Shown here: positions 1 to 5,183 of the stretch, one piece after another
Layout: each line of letters begins with the position of its first letter
How positions within the stretch are numbered: the stretch's first letter is position 1
Origin: an uncultured Lachnospiraceae bacterium
Lineage (GTDB): Bacteria; Bacillota; Clostridia; Lachnospirales; Lachnospiraceae
Direction of reading: 5' to 3'
NCBI GenBank assembly: GCA_910583815.1
Contig: CAJTZB010000170.1
Coordinates: 1-5,183 of the forward strand
DNA length: 5,183 nucleotides
Program-made: the position numbers and the translations under genes
The notes under the pieces: generated by a model
What the model was told of the DNA's origin: nothing
The model's database searches: none
Seen by the model: the letters and a program-made list of their open reading frames with translations, nothing else

Positions 1-317
1 ATGACAATAACAAATGTATATGGAAGTATCATTGCAAGAAAGTCAAGCAGCGCAGGCACAAATTCCACATTTCTGAAAAACGCCGTCACATAATTGCTTA
101 AGCCCACAAATGTAATTTCCCAGCCTTTGATGGTAGAAACAACGTTCGTAAAGCTCAAATAAATCGTTGCTGCAAATGGGAACAGGGTAAATATCACAAA
201 ACCGATGATCCAAGGCATCATAAACAGATACCCAAGGCGGTTCTGTCTGCGCTGGTACGCATTGATTTTTTTCTTTCTTTTTTTCTCTGCTGCCGCAGAG
301 CCAGATGTTTCTTTCAT
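1..317 (-). CDS. Sugar ABC transporter permease, MalF/UgpA type (N-terminal part, runs off window)
   Basis: This is the inner-membrane permease subunit of a CUT1-type carbohydrate importer, which would pair with a MalG-type partner, a solute-binding protein and a cytoplasmic ATPase. Only the first 105 residues are present. The protein opens with a lysine/arginine-rich cytoplasmic tail (about residues 11-27, with KKRKKK), followed by a first membrane helix at about 30-55 (GYLFMMPWIIGFVIFTLFPF). A short external loop then carries FVGLSNYVTAF (70-80), the FVGLxNY signature seen after TM1 in this family. A second helix begins near residue 88. The start is the ATG at 315-317, which follows a purine-rich ribosome site, AAGGGGTGG, on the complement of 322-330. 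The gap to the DUF5696 stop codon is 15 bases, so the two genes are very probably cotranscribed. The EAA loop and C-terminus lie outside the window. The family call is firm; the substrate is unknown. Confidence 0.92.
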   Translation of the reverse strand, partial: MKETSGSAAAEKKRKKKINAYQRRQNRLGYLFMMPWIIGFVIFTLFPFAATIYLSFTNVVSTIKGWEITFVGLSNYVTAFFRNVEFVPALLDFLAMILPYTFVIV

Positions 318-332
318 CGTCCCACCCCTTCC

Positions 333-2744
333 CTAACGAATTACTTTTGCGGATAACGCATCTACCGTCGTTCCGGAATACTGATAGCTGTTGTCCGTAT
401 AGTTGATGATAATGCTGAAACCTGCGCCATCCTTCTCGTATGTATTGCAAATCACTCCGTTTTCAAGCACCGTACGGTCTACCCACTCATACCCTGCGGT
501 CTCTGACAGTACTTCATTTACTTTGCCATAAATCGAAACAACCATCTCCTCATACTGGGAGAATTCCGTGGAATATAAGTTGGAAGAAACCGTATCTGCC
601 AGATAATAAGACGGTTCCTGCGACAAAATAAAGGAAGGTGACATATTGTAGTCAATCATCCGAAGGATGTCGCTCTGTGTATAAAAAGAGAAGTTGGAAT
701 ATGGCGCATACATCTCCATTGTCCCATGCAGTACCATCTGCAAAAACGGCACGGTATCTGTTTCAAATACATACTGCGAAGTGCCCACCGGCATCTGAAG
801 ATAACGGTCCGTATACTGCCACAGATACATATTCGGATTGGATAAGTTAATCTTTAACGTTTCGTTGATTTCTGAAAGCGTCTTTTGGTACAGCTCAATT
901 GCTTCAGTAATCGAAGTGTCTACGCCGCTTCTGTCATAAGTTCCGACTAACACATTGGAAATTCCGCTGAATGTCATTGAAGCGCTTGTCTTTCCAAGCT
1001 TCTCTGCCAGCTTCTTTGTCCAAAGCGCAGTCTTTTCCGGCGTAGCATAGGAAAAATCTGTAACCGGTGCGTTTTCTGGCAAAATCCATGCCTTGCTGAT
1101 GTCCAGATACCATGTGTTGACGTGTTTTGCCGCTGTGTTAAAGTAGCCTGTCATTTTTCTGTTAATGGTTGAAACTTCTCTTGCATAGGAAATATCAATG
1201 CCCATCTCCTGATATTTTTCCATCAGCCTTGCAAATTCTTTGGAAGTCCCGATTGCAGAAGAATATTTCACTTTATCCGGTCTTGTCAGCGTTTCTCCGT
1301 TCTTCTGCCACCCAATCAGACCGGAATTGATATTTTTCACACCATCCGCTGCCAACTGCTCCAAAATACGGTCTACATCTTCTGCTGCCGTTACGACCAC
1401 CTGCTCGTTTCCAAGCAGCCCGCTCTTGGAATCTGCCATAATAAAGTCAATCCGGATCGGTATGGTATCATTGAAAGCCTTATTCTCCGTCAATACACCC
1501 TGTTCTATCAGATGCTCCCTATAAGCTGCCGCCATTCCGGTATAGTCCGCTGCATAGCTGCGCTCATCGCTTCCGTCCCCTGCAAGGAATGTATAAGTCA
1601 TTGAAGCGTTTACATGCTTTGGCTCTGCCATCATACTGAAATAGCCGGCACCTTGCTTATTGTATACCTGAAAATAAGTAGAATTGTATTCAAAACGCGG
1701 ATATGCCCAGGTATATTTTATCTTTTTGTTTTCTTCCGGACGGACAATAATATCCATATATTCCGCGCCGGATTCTGCATAGGCAACAAACGCCGCCTGG
1801 CTGTTGCCATGTGCCACGCCAAATACCGGCATCACCGGATTCTTAAGCGGCACGACATCGCTTAAATTGGAGTAATAGTAAGTCTCCGTACTCAAATCAC
1901 TCCCATAGACATCCCCGATATATTCGGTGAATGCGACTTCGTTATCCGCAAAACGAATCAGCCCGCCGCAGCCATCCGGAACGAATACATAGCCCGGAAC
2001 CATGTATTTCTTTACTGCATCCCCATATTCTCCGGTTTCCGGATTGTAATACTGCGCTTCTCCGCCGCTCGCCCCCAAAAACGGAGTCAGCAGAATCGCC
2101 GCCATCATATTTTTTCCTGCTCCGGTAATCTCTTCATACGGAATATCATAGTGGATGGAATCCTCTGACATCGTAATGTAGACTTTTACCTGCAGGTCAA
2201 TTTCTTCAAATGATACATCAAGGCGTCTTGTTGCCGGATTTCCATTTAAAGTATAAAGTGTGGATGTAACCCCATCTTTAGAAGCCGAGCTGATATTCTT
2301 AAGCGTATCGGACTCATAGTATTCTACCGTTATCAGGGAATTTGCAATTGCAATATAGGTTGTATTCAGGCTCTTTTCCTTTGGTTCTGCCGCTGCAAGC
2401 AGCTCTTCTTCTGTCTTCGCAGCATTCATCGCCCCTGAAATATCAGAAGAAAACGCAATGTCGGCACCTGTTTTCCACACATACCCATTTCTTTTATCTT
2501 CTATTGCAAAAATATCTCTGTCCTCACGGTAATAATAGGTCAGATATTCCGTTTCATAAATCATCTCATAGCTGTCCAGGTTTACCAGGTCATATGTCAC
2601 CTGATCCGGCGGAAGCCCTGTGTCTCTTCCGGTTGGAAGGTAATCTGCCGCATACCCTGCCTGTGTGGCTCCAAGCAGCAGCGCCCCTGCGAGTACTGCC
2701 GCAATCATGTTCTTCTTTGTTTTTCTGCATTTAGTCAAAAACAT
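333..2744 (-). CDS. DUF5696-type exported protein, glycoside-hydrolase-like (803 aa)
   Basis: This is an exported protein of unknown function that I recognise, from memory, as the DUF5696 family found beside sugar ABC transporters in Bacillota. Residues 1-33 form a signal peptide: basic KCRKTKK, a hydrophobic stretch AAVLAGALLLGA, then an Ala-rich cleavage region near GYAA. There is no lipobox cysteine. A beta-rich region at about 50-385 contains VPDGCGGLIRF (245-255). From about 417 to 703 an alternating strand/helix pattern fits a TIM barrel, with strands such as PIRIDFIMA (419-427), INSGLIGW (462-469), IDISYA (506-511), TWYLDIS (534-540), INLSNPNMYLWQY (622-634) and PFLQMVLHG (656-664). 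The last ~80 residues look like a small beta-sandwich, a common ending in glycosidases. Catalytic residues cannot be assigned by eye. The ATG at 2744 is chosen because AGGAGG lies 9 bases upstream and the signal peptide begins there. The gene overlaps the end of the upstream gene by 14 bases. A carbohydrate-binding or enzymatic role is inference. Confidence 0.85.
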   Translation of the reverse strand: MFLTKCRKTKKNMIAAVLAGALLLGATQAGYAADYLPTGRDTGLPPDQVTYDLVNLDSYEMIYETEYLTYYYREDRDIFAIEDKRNGYVWKTGADIAFSSDISGAMNAAKTEEELLAAAEPKEKSLNTTYIAIANSLITVEYYESDTLKNISSASKDGVTSTLYTLNGNPATRRLDVSFEEIDLQVKVYITMSEDSIHYDIPYEEITGAGKNMMAAILLTPFLGASGGEAQYYNPETGEYGDAVKKYMVPGYVFVPDGCGGLIRFADNEVAFTEYIGDVYGSDLSTETYYYSNLSDVVPLKNPVMPVFGVAHGNSQAAFVAYAESGAEYMDIIVRPEENKKIKYTWAYPRFEYNSTYFQVYNKQGAGYFSMMAEPKHVNASMTYTFLAGDGSDERSYAADYTGMAAAYREHLIEQGVLTENKAFNDTIPIRIDFIMADSKSGLLGNEQVVVTAAEDVDRILEQLAADGVKNINSGLIGWQKNGETLTRPDKVKYSSAIGTSKEFARLMEKYQEMGIDISYAREVSTINRKMTGYFNTAAKHVNTWYLDISKAWILPENAPVTDFSYATPEKTALWTKKLAEKLGKTSASMTFSGISNVLVGTYDRSGVDTSITEAIELYQKTLSEINETLKINLSNPNMYLWQYTDRYLQMPVGTSQYVFETDTVPFLQMVLHGTMEMYAPYSNFSFYTQSDILRMIDYNMSPSFILSQEPSYYLADTVSSNLYSTEFSQYEEMVVSIYGKVNEVLSETAGYEWVDRTVLENGVICNTYEKDGAGFSIIINYTDNSYQYSGTTVDALSAKVIR
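636..1496 (-). other. Predicted TIM-barrel domain of the DUF5696 protein
   Basis: This covers about residues 417-703 of the corrected 803-residue protein. Eight alternating hydrophobic strands and amphipathic helices can be traced; the clearest helices are AAEDVDRILEQLAADG, SKEFARLMEKYQEMG and PEKTALWTKKLAEKLG. Acidic residues near strand ends include D423, E513, D538 and E700, but none can be named catalytic from one sequence. The assignment is inferred from the strand/helix rhythm, not from a match to a named glycoside hydrolase family. Confidence 0.55.
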
Positions 2745-4803
2745 TCCGCAGCACCTCCTGAGCAATTGTATATAAGAATTCATACAGTTCTTCTGACATA
2801 ATTACAATAATCAGCGCCATAATCGCCACTATTGCCATAAAGACAGCAGTCAGCACCAAGCTCATGACCGTTTCCTTTGCAGAATAGTCGTGTACTGTCA
2901 TAAGCCCCAAGAAAATCAGCAGTACCGACCATACCGCGCCAACAAGCAGAAGAATTGTCAGCAGGAACGATTCATTGTAAGTCATGCCATAAGAACATAC
3001 CGTAATCAGAAGCAGCGATACCATCAGTGGCAGACAGCCATATGCCGGAATCATATAGACCTGTGCCAGCGTACCGTCTCCATCATTGATGGAAGTTACA
3101 AGCCAGTTACAGAAAATAAACAGTCCAAGCAGGATAAAAAATCCCGCTACAATTCCGCCGATATCCATATCCTCTATGGCAGTATACTGATAAATAAAAC
3201 CTTTCTTTGTCTGATAGAGCATATAAATCAGGAAAAATACAGCATATATCACTGTTGCCCCGAGTATGCTCCCTTTGCGGTGCCTCCGTATATCATAATA
3301 ACGGTTCATTGGAGATTTTGCGGTCTTGCCTGCATAACGGAAATCACAAACTACTGGTATCTGGTCCAGCCAGCTTCCTATTCGTTCCTTTGTACCTGCA
3401 ATTCTTCTCTTCTTCCGGTCAAGCAAAGAAACCACCTTTGCAGCAACAAGCAGCACAATCACCAGCACAAATACATAAGGCAATACTTTTTGGATGGCAC
3501 TGTTACGCACTTCCCAGAACGCCTCGGAATAAGATTCCCTGTTCCCTGCTACTTCAAAATGCTCCATTGCTTCTTCATAATGTCCGGCATGGAGATACGC
3601 CCTTCCAACGCCGTTATGTGCAAGCACTGACATCTGATTTAAGCGAAGCACTTCATTCCACTGTTTTAATGATTCTTCATACAGACCTCGTTCATATAAG
3701 CCCATCGCCTGATAGACAGTCATTGCATAATCCGTTGGACGGAACGAAGAAACATAGCCCTTGTCGCCGTCAATGGTCCAAAGATTGTTGTTATTATCAA
3801 CTGCAATGGATGGGAGGCTGGAATAAAGGCCTGCGACATCCATGTTGCTGACTGCAGAACCAAAAGCAAAAATCAGTTCGCCATTCTGCGCATGAATATC
3901 TATGGTTCCTCTGGTAGAACAGGAGTAAATAATACCCTGCCCATCTACATAAATGTCCGCAATATCTTCTCCGGTACTGAATACCATCCCTTTAAACATA
4001 TTGCCGCCTGCAGTGTTATGTTTCTTTACGGCATCCCGCATGCTTCCCATTGTTGTCGTATACACGATGCCCGAAGCATCCAGAAAGACATTAGAAAATG
4101 TTGTCGGTACTGTATCTACTAAGTTTTCCAGCTGCGCCCTGGAAAAAATCAGCCTCTGCAGCGCCTGGGAAAACGTCAGCCTTGTCTTATTTACCGTAAA
4201 ATAACCTAAAAATTCTCCTGTATGAGCAAGCTGAATCACACCGTTGTATACACCTTCTCCGATGATATACATATTGCCGCTCTTGTCCACGGCAATTTTA
4301 TTCGGCTCAAAATTTGTGTCCGCAAACATCGGCGTATTTGGCTTCTCAAATTTCTCTTTCAGCTCAAATGTCTTAGAAAAACGAAAGACTGTTTTTGCCC
4401 CGGAATCTGCGACATAAATATCGCCCTGTTCTGTTACAAAAATCCCTCCTGGCCTTACAAAACCTTCATGTTTCAGTTCTGCCGATATCGTACCCTTTTT
4501 AATATCATATTTGACTATCCGCTTATTGCCTGTGTCGGCAATATAGAGCATATTTTCCGTATCAATAAACAAATCCTGCGGTTTAGAAAGGTTTAATGTT
4601 GTAATCGTCTTATCTGGCAGGTAAGCGTCCTGTGTACGGATAAAATTCCCATTTTCATCAAGCGTATAAGTATAGCTTGTCGCCTGCGATGCATATGCCC
4701 TCTCTGCCGGAAGCAGGGCAGAGGCAGAAGAGGCAATCAGGACAGCTACAAGAAGCAGCACCGCCGGAATACGCCGGAAGGCCCTTTTGCTACGTTTTTT
4801 CAT
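2731..4803 (-). CDS. NHL beta-propeller / TPR / Yip1-domain membrane protein (690 aa)
   Basis: This is a multidomain membrane protein without an established function. Residues 1-39 are a signal peptide (basic KKRSKRAFRR, hydrophobic VLLLVAVLIASSASALL, AYAS near cleavage). Residues 74-355 hold NHL-type repeats, for example DLFIDTENMLYIADTGNKRI (77-96) and IFVTEQGDIYVADSGAKTVF (121-140), with further blades starting near 168, 237, 282 and 332. A helical insert (about 203-232) separates the third and fourth. Two TPR-like helical pairs follow (about 360-428, with YERGLYEESLKQWNEVLRLN). One membrane helix (about 441-460) leads into a strongly basic segment (463-510), then five more hydrophobic helices (about 512-530, 547-569, 583-605, 611-635, 646-670) that resemble a Yip1 domain, including NWLVTSINDGDGTLAQVYMI. 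The charge pattern puts the propeller and TPRs outside the cell and the basic segment inside. The gene starts 19 bases after the permease stop and overlaps the DUF5696 gene. It may sense, scaffold or anchor; this is inference. YIP1-family naming rests on the C-terminal half only. Confidence 0.88.
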   Translation of the reverse strand: MKKRSKRAFRRIPAVLLLVAVLIASSASALLPAERAYASQATSYTYTLDENGNFIRTQDAYLPDKTITTLNLSKPQDLFIDTENMLYIADTGNKRIVKYDIKKGTISAELKHEGFVRPGGIFVTEQGDIYVADSGAKTVFRFSKTFELKEKFEKPNTPMFADTNFEPNKIAVDKSGNMYIIGEGVYNGVIQLAHTGEFLGYFTVNKTRLTFSQALQRLIFSRAQLENLVDTVPTTFSNVFLDASGIVYTTTMGSMRDAVKKHNTAGGNMFKGMVFSTGEDIADIYVDGQGIIYSCSTRGTIDIHAQNGELIFAFGSAVSNMDVAGLYSSLPSIAVDNNNNLWTIDGDKGYVSSFRPTDYAMTVYQAMGLYERGLYEESLKQWNEVLRLNQMSVLAHNGVGRAYLHAGHYEEAMEHFEVAGNRESYSEAFWEVRNSAIQKVLPYVFVLVIVLLVAAKVVSLLDRKKRRIAGTKERIGSWLDQIPVVCDFRYAGKTAKSPMNRYYDIRRHRKGSILGATVIYAVFFLIYMLYQTKKGFIYQYTAIEDMDIGGIVAGFFILLGLFIFCNWLVTSINDGDGTLAQVYMIPAYGCLPLMVSLLLITVCSYGMTYNESFLLTILLLVGAVWSVLLIFLGLMTVHDYSAKETVMSLVLTAVFMAIVAIMALIIVIMSEELYEFLYTIAQEVLRNVFD
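2754..2759 (-). promoter_or_regulatory. Ribosome binding site that decides the DUF5696 start
   Basis: On the minus strand this reads AGGAGG (extended AGGAGGTG on 2752-2759), nine bases before the ATG at 2742-2744. It lies inside the last codons of the upstream NHL-Yip1 gene, so ribosomes finishing that gene would be placed directly at this start. The earlier in-frame ATG at 2781-2783 would add 13 residues (beginning MNSYIQLLRR) in front of a complete signal peptide and has no comparable site, so it is rejected as the start. Confidence 0.85.
2779..3321 (-). other. Yip1-like membrane domain of the NHL-TPR protein
   Basis: This covers roughly residues 495-675 of the 690-residue protein. It holds five hydrophobic helices with short polar loops. 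The stretch NWLVTSINDGDGTLAQVYMI followed by PAYGCLPLM is the part that most resembles Yip1-family proteins, where an NW...DG.G motif sits between helices. The call rests on pattern memory; a profile search would settle it. Confidence 0.7.
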
Positions 4804-4807
4804 GATT

Positions 4808-4822
4808 CTCCCTCTCCCTCCT
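4808..4822 (-). promoter_or_regulatory. Ribosome binding region of the NHL-Yip1 gene
   Basis: The minus strand carries a purine-rich tract: AGGAGG on 4817-4822, immediately after the TAA of the permease gene, and a second GAGGGAG on 4808-4814. The first is 13 bases from the ATG at 4801-4803, longer than usual. The second is closer (its GAGG core is 7 bases away) and may be the one used. There is no room for a separate promoter, which supports cotranscription with the permease. Confidence 0.65.
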
Positions 4823-5183
4823 TTACTTGATACCAGAATGGCTCATTGTATTCATAACCTGCGACTGCATACAGATAAAGATAACAAGCGTCGGCAGGAA
4901 CAAAATGACCGAAGCCGCTGCTACCATGCCCTGCGCCGCCACGGTATTGTTCGTTGCAATGGAATTTAAATAAAACGCCAGTGTCCTCATCGAATCATCT
5001 GTAATAAAGTTATTTGAAGATTCTACGGCACCCCATACCTGCTGGAACGTCAGCACGACAGAGGTGGCAAGCGCCGGTCTTGTAAGCGGCACAATTACTT
5101 TACGGATAATCGTAAAATCCTTTGCGCCATCCATAATCGCTGCTTCAATAAGCGCATCCGGAATCTGGTCCACAAACTGCTTT
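4823..5183 (-). CDS. Carbohydrate ABC transporter permease, MalG type (C-terminal part, start outside window)
   Basis: This is the C-terminal 119 residues of the second permease subunit of a CUT1-type sugar importer. The open frame continues to the window edge (KQF before the in-frame GTG at 5171-5173), so that GTG is an internal valine and not a start. The EAA loop that docks onto the ATPase is intact: EAAIMDGAKDFTIIRKVIVP, matching EAA-3-G-9-I-2-P spacing, with V in the I position. It is followed by a membrane segment (ALATSVVLTFQQVWG), an external loop beginning VESSNNFI, and a last helix (MVAAASVILFLPTLVIFI). The protein ends MSHSGIK, close to the M(A/S)xSGIK ending I know from Bacillota MalG-type permeases. 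The TAA stop at 4823-4825 overlaps the ribosome site region of the next gene. The family is clear; the transported sugar is not. Confidence 0.93.
   Translation of the reverse strand, partial: KQFVDQIPDALIEAAIMDGAKDFTIIRKVIVPLTRPALATSVVLTFQQVWGAVESSNNFITDDSMRTLAFYLNSIATNNTVAAQGMVAAASVILFLPTLVIFICMQSQVMNTMSHSGIK
5075..5146 (-). other. EAA loop of the MalG-type permease
   Basis: This segment encodes the conserved cytoplasmic loop EAAIMDGAKDFTIIRKVIVP followed by LTRP. The invariant glycine sits four residues after the second alanine, and the proline closes the motif, as in other sugar permeases. In the family this loop is the coupling helix that binds the ATPase subunit. No ATPase gene is in the window; many Bacillota CUT1 importers share a distant MsmX-type ATPase, so its absence is not surprising. 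Confidence 0.9.

Noticed and set aside
318..332. Possible terminator or promoter between the DUF5696 and MalF genes
   Set aside because: The gap is only 15 bases and is taken up by the ribosome site. There is no inverted repeat and no room for promoter elements. The nearby T-rich stretch at 266-284 is inside coding sequence on the opposite strand.
43..450. A 135-codon minus-strand open frame spanning the DUF5696/MalF junction
   Set aside because: It is out of frame with both real genes. The frame that encodes the family signatures (GYLFMMPW, FVGLSNY) is the one starting at 317, so this is a shadow.
2342..2734. A 130-codon plus-strand open frame
   Set aside because: It is antisense to the DUF5696 N-terminal region, with a Leu/Pro/Ser/His-rich composition typical of reverse-strand readings of signal-peptide and beta-rich coding DNA; there is no homology that I recognise.
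2745..2783. N-terminal extension of the DUF5696 protein from the ATG at 2783
   Set aside because: It would place 13 residues with RRCC ahead of a complete signal peptide and deepen the overlap with the upstream gene; the strong AGGAGG lies before the ATG at 2744 instead.
2890..3630. A 246-codon open frame on the plus strand, overlapped by another of 214 codons at 3207-3851
   Set aside because: Both lie wholly antisense to the NHL-Yip1 gene, have odd compositions (rich in His, Cys, Gln and Tyr, or in Ser, Leu and His), lack a convincing ribosome site, and show no recognisable domain. They overlap each other as well, as expected for chance shadows.
5171..5173. GTG as a start codon for the MalG-type permease
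   Set aside because: It falls just before the EAA loop, the frame stays open to the window edge, and a permease starting here would lack most membrane helices. It is an internal valine codon.

Overview
The window is a compact, single-direction stretch of a bacterial chromosome. All four real genes lie on the minus strand, with gaps of 15-19 bases or overlaps. Low-to-moderate GC by eye, strong AGGAGG-type ribosome sites, classic Gram-positive signal peptides and the gene set point to Bacillota, most likely a gut-type Clostridia (Lachnospiraceae-like). That placement is inferred from protein style; no rRNA or other marker is present.

In transcription order (high to low coordinates): (1) the C-terminal 119 residues of a MalG-type carbohydrate ABC transporter permease, including its EAA loop (4823-5183, start outside the window); (2) a 690-residue membrane protein with a signal peptide, an NHL-type beta-propeller, two TPR-like repeats, a transmembrane helix and a C-terminal Yip1-like membrane domain (2731-4803); (3) an 803-residue exported protein of the DUF5696 type that reads like a glycoside-hydrolase-like beta-sandwich/TIM-barrel/beta-sandwich protein (333-2744, start corrected from 2783); (4) the first 105 residues of a MalF-type sugar permease (1-317, running off the window).

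No promoter, terminator, RNA gene, repeat or mobile element is visible, and there is no gene-free stretch longer than 19 bases. The genes look like the middle of one polycistronic operon. MalF normally precedes MalG, so a MalG end followed two genes later by a MalF start suggests two permease pairs flanking a central NHL-Yip1/DUF5696 pair, or a rearranged single pair. The working model is a cell-surface glycan-handling module: an exported glycosidase-like protein and a membrane-anchored propeller protein made in coupled fashion, working with CUT1-type importers. The substrate cannot be read from the sequence, and the two central proteins have no established function known to me. They are the most interesting part of the window.
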